Below the pieces are notes generated by a model. That model was given only the letters and a program-made list of their open reading frames with translations, had not been told where the DNA came from and made no database searches. A stretch of 64,000 bases of DNA from JAEZDR01 sp039811185 (GTDB lineage: Bacteria > Bacteroidota > Bacteroidia > Chitinophagales > Chitinophagaceae): positions 180,082 to 244,081 of the forward strand of contig JBDHYF010000003.1 in NCBI GenBank assembly GCA_039811185.1. The letters run 5' to 3'. Positions 52,962 through 60,917 of the stretch are shown piece after piece. The translations under genes were made by a program, and so were the position numbers. The first letter of the stretch is position 1. Every line of letters begins with the position of its first letter.

Positions 52962-54602
52962 TTATTTATAGCCGTCTGTAAACATCCTTTTACCCACTTC
53001 TTCATCGTGGTTATAGATGTCGTCGCGGAAGTTGAGTTGTCCGTTATTATCCACCCAAGCGGTGTAGTAAGTGATGAATACGGGAACGGGCTGCTTTAGC
53101 TTCACATATTGTTCGCTGCCCGCATGCATGGCTGCATTAATTTTTTCGGGCGTCCATTCCGGTTGTTTGCGGAGAAGATAGTTTGCCAGCTTCGCCGGCT
53201 CGGCAACGCGGATGCATCCGTGGCTGAAAGCGCGCTTATCGCGGTTGAACAAACTTTTGGCCGGCGTGTCGTGAAAATAGATGTTGAAGCGGTTGGGGAA
53301 TAAAAATTTTACTGCACCCAACGAGTTGCCCGGACCCGGCTTCTGTCTGATGCGCGGCAGATTGCCTTCGGTGCCGTTTTGCTCCATATTGTTTCTTTCC
53401 AGGTAGGATGGGTCGCGTTCCATTGCCGGAAGAATTTCGTTTTTTACGATGCTCGGCGGTACGTTCCAGTAAGGGCTGAAAACTACCTGATTCAGGTCGC
53501 CTGTAAACAGCACGGTATTGTGGCCTTCCTTGCCCACCACCACGTCGATGCTGTGCACGAGGTTGTTGTTTTCGAAAATGTGCATCACAAATTCCGGAAT
53601 GTTTACCAAAATCAGTTCGCCTGACGGGCGGGAAGGCATCCACCGCATCCGGTTCAGGTTAATCAGTATCTGCTTCATTCTTTCTTTTACCGGAACGTTC
53701 AGCGCTGCAATCAGCTCTTTGGAAGGAATACCATCGGCCTTCATCCCAAAGCTTTGCTGAGCCTGTTTCAGGGCGTCTTCCAGTTGGGGCGTAAATGCCG
53801 GAGTGGTATCCGCTGCACTGAGTTGTCCGGAGGCGATGAGGCGTTTTTTCAGCGATAAAATGTCCGCTGACTGTGCGCCGGGTTTTGCTCCTTTTACAGC
53901 AGCACTCACTTGCGGCCATCCGCCTTTTTCAGCAAGGATATAATAGGCCTCCAGTTTATCTTTCAGCTTGGCGTAATTCTCGTTTACGTCGTCAAAATAT
54001 TTATTGTCTTTATGTTTTTTGTTGATGAGCGAGTCGGAGAATTCCATCACTTCCCGTTTTTTAAAAGGAACAAATCGTTCCAGCTCTTTTCGTTTAACCT
54101 GTTTGTCCTGAAGAAAGGTACGGAGTGAATATTCGATGAGTCGTTTGGTTAATTCGAGTTCGGTTTGCTGATAGCCTTTATCGTTCTCTGAAATTTTTAA
54201 TGTGCCGCTTCCCAGCAGCGATTCCATTTTATTATGAAACTTTTTTTCGGTTTCCAGTGTGCTGTCTTTACCGTAGCTGATGTAGTAATCGAATAAATTC
54301 CAGAAGCCGAGTGCCTGCTCGGTGGGGCCGGTTGAGTTAAACCAGGCATACTGAAAATTTCTTGTGTTGTAGAAACTTCTGATGCGGCGTGCCACGGAGT
54401 CGGGCAGGCTTTCGGAGGTAATAAATGTTTCCATGCGCAGGCTGTCTAAAAACAAATCGCTGTAACTGTTTTCTTTGTTAATGCTGTAGTCGCGCTTGCT
54501 GATTTTCTTTTTTGCTTCTTTTCTGTTGTCGTTTTCGTTATCGGTTTGTCCGCACGCTGCAAGCAGCAAAAAGCTTAGGGCTATTAGAATACATCTTTTC
54601 AT
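52962..54602 (-). CDS. L,D-transpeptidase (YcbB/LdtD-like) lipoprotein
   Basis: A 546-residue lipoprotein: MKRCILIALSFLLLAAC gives a lipobox Cys17. A scaffold domain (about 60-260), a peptidoglycan-binding-like helical segment (about 255-300) and a YkuD catalytic domain (about 325-510) follow. The active site is HDTPAKSLFNRDKRAFSHGCIRV, with Ser-His-Gly-Cys at SHGC. It crosslinks peptidoglycan through meso-DAP-DAP bridges or attaches outer-membrane proteins, in the periplasm. A divergent small gene starts 68-95 bp away. Confidence 0.92.
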   Translation of the reverse strand: MKRCILIALSFLLLAACGQTDNENDNRKEAKKKISKRDYSINKENSYSDLFLDSLRMETFITSESLPDSVARRIRSFYNTRNFQYAWFNSTGPTEQALGFWNLFDYYISYGKDSTLETEKKFHNKMESLLGSGTLKISENDKGYQQTELELTKRLIEYSLRTFLQDKQVKRKELERFVPFKKREVMEFSDSLINKKHKDNKYFDDVNENYAKLKDKLEAYYILAEKGGWPQVSAAVKGAKPGAQSADILSLKKRLIASGQLSAADTTPAFTPQLEDALKQAQQSFGMKADGIPSKELIAALNVPVKERMKQILINLNRMRWMPSRPSGELILVNIPEFVMHIFENNNLVHSIDVVVGKEGHNTVLFTGDLNQVVFSPYWNVPPSIVKNEILPAMERDPSYLERNNMEQNGTEGNLPRIRQKPGPGNSLGAVKFLFPNRFNIYFHDTPAKSLFNRDKRAFSHGCIRVAEPAKLANYLLRKQPEWTPEKINAAMHAGSEQYVKLKQPVPVFITYYTAWVDNNGQLNFRDDIYNHDEEVGKRMFTDGYK

Positions 54603-54669
54603 AATTCTCCATTTTGCAAAACAAATGCCTAAGATGCAACATGTTGGGCAAAAAAATTATCTTGCAACC

Positions 54670-55086
54670 ATGAGCCGTCAAGTTGATGTAATTGAAAAGA
54701 TTTTGGCTGCCTGCTATAAGGAACTCAATTATTCGCTCTTCATAATGAGTTTAATGCATCAGTATGAAGAGCGCGGCTTTTTAACCAAAAAACAGATGAT
54801 TGGCCTGCGCGATCAGGCAAAAAAAATTGAGGGCATTCCTTCGGGGTGGCTGGCTACGCTGGAAGCCAATATTGAGCGGCTACCCGACCGGTTTAAGTCG
54901 GACAAGCCGGATAACAAACCGCTGTTCGAACCTGATGAAAAAACGGCTGTGCTGATGGCCGATATTTTATTAAAATTTCCCGGTCACAAACGCATCTTGT
55001 TTTTAAAGGGCAAGCTGTCGGACAATTCTATTTCTCCGGCAGAAAAAAACGAGGTGGAGAAGCTGCATAAATTATTGATGAAGTAG
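54670..55086 (+). CDS. Hypothetical helical protein
   Basis: A 138-residue protein from ATG 54670; ATG 54634 or 54625 are alternative starts in the same frame, whereas an upstream start at 54496 would overlap the divergent transpeptidase gene. It is mostly helical (VDVIEKILAACYKELNYSLFIMSLMHQYEERGF, KQMIGLRDQAKKIEG) with a basic and acidic C terminus. No signal peptide, catalytic motif or known family is apparent. Confidence 0.7.
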   Translation: MSRQVDVIEKILAACYKELNYSLFIMSLMHQYEERGFLTKKQMIGLRDQAKKIEGIPSGWLATLEANIERLPDRFKSDKPDNKPLFEPDEKTAVLMADILLKFPGHKRILFLKGKLSDNSISPAEKNEVEKLHKLLMK

Positions 55087-55154
55087 TGTGCTCTTTTATT
55101 AAAAAAATGTGCTGTGTATAGAATTGTGCCTTACATTTATGGTTTATTATTATT

Positions 55155-55508
55155 ATGAAACTTTTTGTTGCCGGACTACCTGCAGATTTTGATGAGGTTG
55201 ATTTAAGAGAGATGTTTGAATTATACGGAGATATCAGCGCTGTGAAGCTGATAAAAGATCGTGTTACCAATAAGAGTAAAGGCTTTGGTTTTGTGGAGAT
55301 GCCGAATGAAGAAGAGGCCCGCGAAACCATCAAAATATTAAACGGAGCCGGAATGGGCCGTGGCAAAAAAATGAGTGTTCAGGAAGCCAATGAAGCCGGC
55401 GGCTCAGGTTCGCGGCCTGCTTATCCATCTGCACCAAAAAGAAATTATTCTTCCGGCAGCGGCGATGGGTACAAAGGCCGTTCCGACGGCGACCGGTTTA
55501 ACCGGTAA
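55155..55508 (+). CDS. RRM RNA-binding protein
   Basis: A 117-residue protein: one RNA-recognition motif (about 1-75) with RNP2 KLFVAGLP and RNP1 KGFGFVEM, then a disordered tail rich in Gly, Ser, Arg and Asp (about 82-117: GGSGSRPAYPSAP, GDGYKGRSDGD). Such short RRM proteins occur as RNA-binding/cold-shock-type regulators in Bacteroidota and Cyanobacteria. It is transcribed alone; targets are unknown. Confidence 0.93.
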   Translation: MKLFVAGLPADFDEVDLREMFELYGDISAVKLIKDRVTNKSKGFGFVEMPNEEEARETIKILNGAGMGRGKKMSVQEANEAGGSGSRPAYPSAPKRNYSSGSGDGYKGRSDGDRFNR

Positions 55509-55551
55509 CAGATAGTTTGTTACCCTCAGTGCATGGATCAATCTTTATATT

Positions 55552-56565
55552 ATGATGAATATTAACCGAAAGGTTTTAACACTTGATGAGTTTACCATTC
55601 AGGGATTAAGAGATTTTCCCCGCGCCACCGGGGAGCTCAGTTCGTTGCTTCGCGACCTTGGTTTGGCCGCAAAACGCGTGAATGTGGAAGTGAACAAAGC
55701 AGGCCTTGTAGACATTCTTGGCGACTATGGTACTACAAATGTGCAAGGTGAAGAAGTAAAGAAACTGGATGTATATGCCAACAATCAGTTTATGGGTGCT
55801 TTGCGCCATGGCATCAGTTGTGCCGGTATTGGAAGCGAAGAGTTGGATGATGTGGTGATTTTTGATGATGAAGTAAGCAACAACAGTAAATATGTGGTGT
55901 TAATGGATCCGCTGGATGGGAGCGGAAATATTGATGTGAACGTTTCTATCGGAACCATTTTTAGTGTTTATCGGCGTGTGAGTGAAGTGGGCAGGCCCGC
56001 CACGAAAGCCGATTTTTTACAACCCGGTAATAAACAAGTGGCTGCCGGCTACGTAATTTATGGAAGCAGCACCATGCTTGTGTATGCCACGAAACGCGGG
56101 GTGAATGGGTTTACGCTCGATCCGTCGATAGGAGAGTTTACGCTTTCACATCCGGATATAAAGTGTCCTGACAACGGAAAGATTTATTCGGTTAACCACG
56201 GCAATTTCTTTCAGTATCATGAAGGCGTTCGCGAATACATTAATGTTTGTCAGAAGAAAAACAAGGCAAGCGGCGGACCATACACTCAGCGATATATTGG
56301 AAGTATGGTTTCGGATGTGCATCGCAATTTAATAAAGGGCGGCATTTTCATGTATCCCGGAACTACAGACAAGCCGAACGGAAAGCTCCGGCTTTTGTAT
56401 GAGTGCAACCCTTTTGCTTTTATAGTGGAGAAAGCGGGTGGCCGGGCTACGAACGGAAAGATGCGTATTTTGGATATTGAACCCTTGGAGCTGCATCAGC
56501 GCACACCCTTTTTTATTGGAAGCGAAAAGATGATGCAGGAACTTGAAACACACTATCGGCCTTAG
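55552..56565 (+). CDS. fbp: Fructose-1,6-bisphosphatase class 1
   Basis: A 337-residue gluconeogenic enzyme. The metal/phosphate site MDPLDGSGNIDVNVSIGTIF is at about 123-142, and substrate residues lie in GSMVSDVHRNLIKGGIFMYP (about 243-262) and PNGKLRLLYECNPFAFIVEKAGG. Two adjacent ATGs (55552 and 55555) are possible starts. It is a cytoplasmic Mg2+-dependent phosphatase. The following gene is separate. Confidence 0.95.
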   Translation: MMNINRKVLTLDEFTIQGLRDFPRATGELSSLLRDLGLAAKRVNVEVNKAGLVDILGDYGTTNVQGEEVKKLDVYANNQFMGALRHGISCAGIGSEELDDVVIFDDEVSNNSKYVVLMDPLDGSGNIDVNVSIGTIFSVYRRVSEVGRPATKADFLQPGNKQVAAGYVIYGSSTMLVYATKRGVNGFTLDPSIGEFTLSHPDIKCPDNGKIYSVNHGNFFQYHEGVREYINVCQKKNKASGGPYTQRYIGSMVSDVHRNLIKGGIFMYPGTTDKPNGKLRLLYECNPFAFIVEKAGGRATNGKMRILDIEPLELHQRTPFFIGSEKMMQELETHYRP

Positions 56566-56592
56566 TGTTTTTGGTATAGTATTTATTGAAAG

Positions 56593-56616
56593 GCCATAGT
56601 AAATTTGCACTATGGC
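56593..56616 (+). promoter_or_regulatory. -7 box inside an inverted repeat covering the CAP-gene start
   Basis: TAAATTTG (56600-56607) is an exact -7 box, 4 nt before ATG 56612. It sits in an 8-bp perfect inverted repeat, GCCATAGT (56593-56600) and ACTATGGC (56609-56616), whose right arm contains the start codon. It could be an operator or merely chance. Confidence 0.4.
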
Positions 56617-57127
56617 TTTTTATTTCCGGCTGCTTTTTATTGCTGTTGTTTTATTGGTGACTTCCTGTTCGAAGAAGACGGCCAACAGTGTTTCCAAACC
56701 GGACAGCAAAACCGGTGCGGACGCTTCTGCTGCTCCGGCAGTTAAGCCAACCGAGATGGAGCAGTCTGTACTGTATTACACCAACGAGTTTCGGAAAAAA
56801 AATGGCCTTGCGCCGCTTCAGCTAAATCTGGCTGCAAGCAACCTTGCGTTTGAGCACAGCAACAATATGTCGTTAAAGAAAACGCCTTTTGGGCACAATG
56901 GATTTAACGAGCGGTATGCGGCACTGGAGAAAAAAACGGGCAAGATTTCCGGGATAGCAGAAAATGTGGCTTTTGGCCAGCCCGACGCAAAACGAACAGT
57001 GGAAAGCTGGATAAAGAGTGCGCCTCACCGCAAAAACCTGTTAGGAAATTTTAATTTTATGGGGTTGGGGTTTGCAGTGGATGATGCCGGTACCATTTAC
57101 TACACACAAATTCTTTTTCGAAAATAG
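56612..57127 (+). CDS. CAP/SCP-domain lipoprotein
   Basis: A 171-residue lipoprotein (MAFYFRLLFIAVVLLVTSC; lipobox Cys19). A Ser/Ala/Lys linker leads to a CAP (SCP/PR1) domain at about 50-170: YYTNEFRKKNGLAPLQLN, His in FEHSNNM and HNGF, AENVAFG and VESWIKSAPHRKNLL. Bacterial SCP proteins act outside the cytoplasm; the activity is unknown. The gene is preceded by a very close promoter box. Confidence 0.9.
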   Translation: MAFYFRLLFIAVVLLVTSCSKKTANSVSKPDSKTGADASAAPAVKPTEMEQSVLYYTNEFRKKNGLAPLQLNLAASNLAFEHSNNMSLKKTPFGHNGFNERYAALEKKTGKISGIAENVAFGQPDAKRTVESWIKSAPHRKNLLGNFNFMGLGFAVDDAGTIYYTQILFRK

Positions 57128-57152
57128 GGTTGGCATAAAGTAATTTGCCGCC

Positions 57153-57920
57153 ATGACAAACGGCAACAGCATTATTTCGGTAAGAGATCTGGTAAAAAAA
57201 TACGGCGATTTTGTTGCCGTAAACGGAATCAGCTTTGAGGTAATGGAAGGAGAAATTTTTGGGTTGCTTGGCCCTAACGGCGCAGGAAAATCGACCACAC
57301 TCGAAATTATGGAAACGTTGCGGGAGAAGACTTCGGGCGAGGTGGTGATAGGAGGCTATAGTGTGGACACAGAGGCTGCCGAAATAAAAAAAATTACGGG
57401 CATTCAGTTACAAACCAGCGGGTATTATCCTTACCTGAATTTAGTGGAACTGATTCGTCTTTTTTGTGGATTGTACAACACGAGTGTTGATGCGGATGCG
57501 CTGCTCGACAAAGTAAATTTGCGCGATAAGGCAAAAGCAAAATTTAAAGACCTGAGCGGCGGGCAGAAGCAGCGTTTTTCTATAGCTACTACCTTAATTA
57601 ACCGTCCGAAAATTATTTTTCTCGATGAGCCGACCACAGGCCTGGATCCACAGGCGCGGCGCAGTTTGTGGAGTTTAATTGAAGACATCAGAAGTGAGGG
57701 AACAACTGTTATTTTAACCACACATTATATGGACGAAGCGGAAAGGCTTTGCGACCGGGTGGCGATTGTGGATGCCGGTAAAATTATTGCGCTTGCCACA
57801 CCCGACAGGCTGATTGACGATTTGTTACTTTCCGGTTTTGAAAAGCCAAAGGAAACAAAAGCGGCCAATTTAGAGGATGTATTTATTAGTTTAACCGGAA
57901 AATCGCTGAGGGAAGAGTAA
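57153..57920 (+). CDS. ABC transporter ATP-binding protein
   Basis: A 255-residue nucleotide-binding protein: Walker A GPNGAGKST, Q-loop near IQLQTSGYYP, signature LSGGQKQRF, Walker B IIFLDEPTTGLD and switch region TTHYMDEAERL. These are hallmarks of CcmA/DrrA-like drug or polysaccharide exporters. No permease is adjacent; the ABC-2 permease at 48500 fits as partner (inference). Its stop overlaps the Nudix start by one base. Confidence 0.92.
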   Translation: MTNGNSIISVRDLVKKYGDFVAVNGISFEVMEGEIFGLLGPNGAGKSTTLEIMETLREKTSGEVVIGGYSVDTEAAEIKKITGIQLQTSGYYPYLNLVELIRLFCGLYNTSVDADALLDKVNLRDKAKAKFKDLSGGQKQRFSIATTLINRPKIIFLDEPTTGLDPQARRSLWSLIEDIRSEGTTVILTTHYMDEAERLCDRVAIVDAGKIIALATPDRLIDDLLLSGFEKPKETKAANLEDVFISLTGKSLREE

Positions 57921-58492
57921 TGGACAACAGCAATTTAAAATGGACAACTGTTGAAAGCAAGTATCTGTTTAAAGACAGTTGGCTGAAAGCGCGTGCTGAC
58001 AAGTGTTTGCGCGCCGATGGTAAAATTGTATGGCCGTATTATGTGTTGGAGTATCCGCCTTTTGTTTGCGGCTTCTGTGTTACAAAGGAGCGCCGTGTGG
58101 TGATGGTGAAACAGTACCGGCATGCCCTTGGCGAGGTAAGTGTTGAGTTGCCGGGCGGCTGTGTTGACGCCGGTGAGCGGCCGGAAGATGCCATATTGCG
58201 CGAGGTAAGGGAGGAAACCGGCTATGTGTTTGAAAGCTGCATTTCGCTTGGCAGCATATCGCCGAACCCCTCCACCAACAACAATTTAATGTATATGTTT
58301 CTGTTGCAGGATGGTGAGCGAAAGCATGAGCAGCAGTTAGATGCAAATGAAGAAATTGTAGTGGAAGAGCACAGTTTTGAAGCCTTATATAATTTGTTGA
58401 TGGAGCGAAAAATTGTACAGGCCATGCATGTTACGGCTATTTTTTATGCTTTTAAGGAGCTGGGATTTGTGTTTGCGGACACCGGCATTTAG
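57920..58492 (+). CDS. Nudix hydrolase
   Basis: A 190-residue protein. The Nudix box runs through residues about 75-98: GCVDAGERPEDAILREV followed by REETGY, with the catalytic Glu cluster REVREE. YYVLEYPPFVCGFCVT precedes the domain as in ADP-sugar hydrolases. It cleaves nucleoside diphosphate-linked compounds. ATG 57920 overlaps the ABC ATPase stop, so the two are coupled. Repeat copy B begins 21 bp after its stop. Confidence 0.92.
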   Translation: MDNSNLKWTTVESKYLFKDSWLKARADKCLRADGKIVWPYYVLEYPPFVCGFCVTKERRVVMVKQYRHALGEVSVELPGGCVDAGERPEDAILREVREETGYVFESCISLGSISPNPSTNNNLMYMFLLQDGERKHEQQLDANEEIVVEEHSFEALYNLLMERKIVQAMHVTAIFYAFKELGFVFADTGI

Positions 58493-58513
58493 CAGGATTT
58501 ATGGCAGAACGGT

Positions 58514-58616
58514 GATGGGCTGCGGGGTTGGAGCGGCATCCTTTTTTGTGCAACAAAAAAGATACAGCGGAAAACCCGACGACTCTGTTGAGCAAGTGCC
58601 CTTAGCCGACAGCCCC
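58514..58616 (+). repeat. Structured intergenic repeat, copy B
   Basis: 103 bp homologous to 24504-24605. It has the same start GATGGGCTGCGG and end GACAGCCCC, and a conserved perfect 9-bp hairpin CTTTTTTGT (58541-58549)/ACAAAAAAG (58553-58561) while the loop differs (GCA against TT). It lies 21 bp after the Nudix stop and upstream of the recombinase gene. Function unknown; possible 3'-end or mobile repeat. Confidence 0.75.
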
Positions 58617-58701
58617 AATAAATGGTGCATTAAGAAAATGGTTTATATTAGATGCACGGCGATTGTTACTGAGTTAGCGAAGCTGCCTACATTCACGAAT
58701 T

Positions 58702-59787
58702 ATGAAAGTTGTATACGATTGTATTGTACACAAGGGCGAAAGCCGCATTGCTGTAAGGTTTGATCATAATGAGGCTTTGAATGCGCGGGTAAGAAGGATT
58801 AAAGGTGCTACTTTTAGCCGTTCGTTAAAATCGTGGCACGTTCCGGATACGATTGAAAACCGGCGTTTGTTTAAACTGGAACCGGCGGAGGCAACATCGG
58901 GCAAAGGTTTATGGCAGCAGACGGGGCAATTGTGCGCAGCCAATAAGGAGGCTTTTGAGATTTTTATTGAGCATTTGCGGCTTCGGGCGTACAGCGAAAG
59001 TACGGTACGCACTTATGGTAATGAGTTTTTAGCTTATTTGAAGGCATTAAAGAATGTTAGTGCGAGGGAAATGGAAACGGTTCGTATTAAGAGTTATTTT
59101 TTGCACTGCATTCAGGATTTGAAGCTGAGTGAGAATACCGTTCACAGCAGGCTGAATGCGTTGAAATATTATTATGAGCAGGTATTGAAGCGCGACCGGT
59201 TTTTTGTAGATGTTCCCCGACCTAAGCGTCCTTTGGCTTTGCCGAAAGTGATTAGTAAGGAACAGGTTGCATTGCTGCTTAACAGCATTGAAAATACCAA
59301 GCACAGAATGATTTTGATGTTGGCTTATGGTTGCGGTTTGCGTGTTAGTGAAGTTGTGCGGCTTAAGGTGGGAAGTATTGATGGCAACCGGAAGCTTTTG
59401 TTTATTGAGAAGGGAAAGGGGAAGAAGGATCGGGTGGTAAGTTTAAGTGTTTATTTGTTGGTGATGTTGCGTGAGTATTACAAACAGTATCGTCCGAAAA
59501 CTTATTTGTTTGAGGGGCAGGGTGCGGATGAGCATTTAAGTGCGCGAAGTGTACAGACGGTTTTACAGAAAGCGAAGTTAAAGGCGGGCATTCAACAGGC
59601 GGGTGGCGTGCATTTGCTGAGGCACAGTTTTGCAACTCATTTATTGGAGAAAGGGATTGATGTGGTGTTTATTCAGAAGCTTTTAGGACACAATGATATA
59701 AAGACTACGTTGAAGTATTTGCATGTTAGTAATAAGGATTTGACACAGATTGTTAGTCCGCTGGACGATATTCGTTTTTTGTTGTAA
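58702..59787 (+). CDS. Tyrosine recombinase heading a cassette array
   Basis: A 361-residue recombinase. An N-terminal about 60-residue module (HKGESRIAVRF, LKSWHVPDTIENRRLF), a SAM-like core-binding domain (about 83-165) and a catalytic domain (about 180-350) with R214 (GLRVSE), Lys about 241 (GKGKKDR), H304 and R307 (HLLRH), H330 (LLGH) and nucleophile Y339 (TTLKYLHVS). The tail SPLDDI resembles the SPLD of IntI integrases, but the stretch from the Lys to HxxR is about 66 residues, shorter than in IntI1, so the IntI-specific insertion is absent. It lies directly upstream of three palindrome-bounded gene units and is the likely enzyme for them. Confidence 0.92.
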   Translation: MKVVYDCIVHKGESRIAVRFDHNEALNARVRRIKGATFSRSLKSWHVPDTIENRRLFKLEPAEATSGKGLWQQTGQLCAANKEAFEIFIEHLRLRAYSESTVRTYGNEFLAYLKALKNVSAREMETVRIKSYFLHCIQDLKLSENTVHSRLNALKYYYEQVLKRDRFFVDVPRPKRPLALPKVISKEQVALLLNSIENTKHRMILMLAYGCGLRVSEVVRLKVGSIDGNRKLLFIEKGKGKKDRVVSLSVYLLVMLREYYKQYRPKTYLFEGQGADEHLSARSVQTVLQKAKLKAGIQQAGGVHLLRHSFATHLLEKGIDVVFIQKLLGHNDIKTTLKYLHVSNKDLTQIVSPLDDIRFLL

Positions 59788-59904
59788 TGCGATTTGTGCA
59801 ACGCGGATTTTTGTATGTGATCATCGCTTTTTGGTGTTATATGATTGATATTGAGGAGAGAAATTTTTTTTTGCGGGATGTCGGCCGGGTTGGGAAAGGT
59901 CGTG

Positions 59905-59912
59905 TATATTTG
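59905..59912 (+). promoter_or_regulatory. -7 box TATATTTG driving the cassette array (Pc-like)
   Basis: Exact TAnnTTTG, 1 bp before the first GTTAGC site and 52 nt before the first cassette ORF. No good -33 box at 19-21 bp. Its place between recombinase and first cassette is that of an integron Pc promoter. Confidence 0.4.
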
Positions 59913-59913
59913 A

Positions 59914-59919
59914 GTTAGC
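59914..59919 (+). other. attI-like GTTAGC site at cassette entry
   Basis: GTTAGCGGCAACC occurs with no palindrome around it. About 35 bp from here (GTTAGCnGCAACC, GACGACA, CAAACC) match the sequence after the second palindrome (62243 onward), so a common cassette 5' leader joins here. This fits a primary insertion site. Confidence 0.45.
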
Positions 59920-59964
59920 GGCAACCTTAGACGACAGTGCAAACCCAACTGAGAGATACAATTA

Positions 59965-60726
59965 ATGACGACTGAAATACTAAATACGACCGACAGTTAT
60001 CAAGCAACTTTTTCACCAACATACAAACAAGTTGGAGAAATAGAAAAGTGGTTAATTACAGAGAGACAAAAAACTGGGGACGGTTTTTATTGTAATTGGA
60101 ACATTATTAAATCTTCGTTTGACAATAACGAGTTGGCGACAATTTCACTCAATAGTAAAACTATTGGATTTGCAACTTGGCGACTCACATCTGACAAGAC
60201 AGCAAGAATTGAAATAGCGGAAGTAAAGCCGACACATCGCAAAAAAGGAATTGGGAAAATACTAACAACTCAGCTTCTCAATTTTCTTACAGACAAAGGT
60301 GTTTGTGTTGTTGACCTGCAATGTTCCCCCGACACTTCAGAACCTGTGTGGAAGCGTTTAGGTTTTGTAGAATTTCCAGACCCACCCGAGAACTACAACT
60401 TTAACTCTGGCGACAACAAAAAACTCTATAAAATTTTGACCGAGCATTTGCAAACAAGCTCTGTTCAACGTGCAGACGAAACAATTGAGTTGTGGAATGA
60501 CGAGCCATACACGACAAATGACAATACTCCACCGACTTACCTTTGGAACTTAGAGTTTATAGACGGGACAAGGAAATTATCAAGACCAATTATTCATCCT
60601 GCACATTACGAGTGGCGACTTCGTTGGAGAATTAACGGCAAGACAATTAAGGACGACAAAATTAAACGTTTCAAGACCGAAATTGACTTTGGGAATTTTA
60701 TAATCATTGACGAACTGACTGTATGA
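59965..60726 (+). CDS. GNAT acetyltransferase, cassette 1
   Basis: A 253-residue protein. The GNAT domain (about 30-150) has the acetyl-CoA loop VKPTHRKKGIGKILTTQLL (R/Q-x-x-G-x-G/A type) and a following LQCSPDTSEPVWKRLGFVEF strand. A C-terminal extension (about 165-253) with RADETIELWNDEPY is of unknown fold. Base use is AC-rich, with many gac, aca and aaa codons, unlike the chromosomal genes before it. It is the first unit after the recombinase, starting 51 bp after the GTTAGC site. The substrate is unknown; it could modify an antibiotic, a protein or a toxin target. Confidence 0.85.
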   Translation: MTTEILNTTDSYQATFSPTYKQVGEIEKWLITERQKTGDGFYCNWNIIKSSFDNNELATISLNSKTIGFATWRLTSDKTARIEIAEVKPTHRKKGIGKILTTQLLNFLTDKGVCVVDLQCSPDTSEPVWKRLGFVEFPDPPENYNFNSGDNKKLYKILTEHLQTSSVQRADETIELWNDEPYTTNDNTPPTYLWNLEFIDGTRKLSRPIIHPAHYEWRLRWRINGKTIKDDKIKRFKTEIDFGNFIIIDELTV

Positions 60727-60758
60727 CAACACGACTTTGGACAGAGAGAAAGGCAGCC

Positions 60759-60888
60759 GCTAACACGGGTTTTGCGTCAGGCGGGCTGACGTACAAACTT
60801 GAAGCATCGTGCTTCTAATGAAATGTAGTAATAAATTGAAGCTTTGTGCTCCGAAACCCGCCCGAACGCAAAGCCCGAAACCGTTAGC
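60759..60888 (+). repeat. attC-like imperfect palindrome 1 (130 bp)
   Basis: Starts GCTAAC (60759-60764) and ends GTTAGC (60883-60888). Arms pair as CGGGTTTTGCGT (60765 on) with ACGCAAAGCCCG (one G-T pair) and GGCGGG with CCCGCC, with unequal spacers (A against AAACC next to the ends) like extrahelical bases of attC sites. Central words TGACGT, TTGAA, CGTGCTTCTA and GTGCTCCGAAACCCGCC recur in palindrome 2. Confidence 0.8.
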
Positions 60889-60917
60889 AGTAAGCGTAAA
60901 AAGACACCGTACAAGAA

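Noticed and set aside
58673..58678. GTTAGC hexamer upstream of the recombinase as a second attI
   Set aside because: A bare hexamer occurs by chance many times in 64 kb; only the 10-base match is reported, as a weaker observation.
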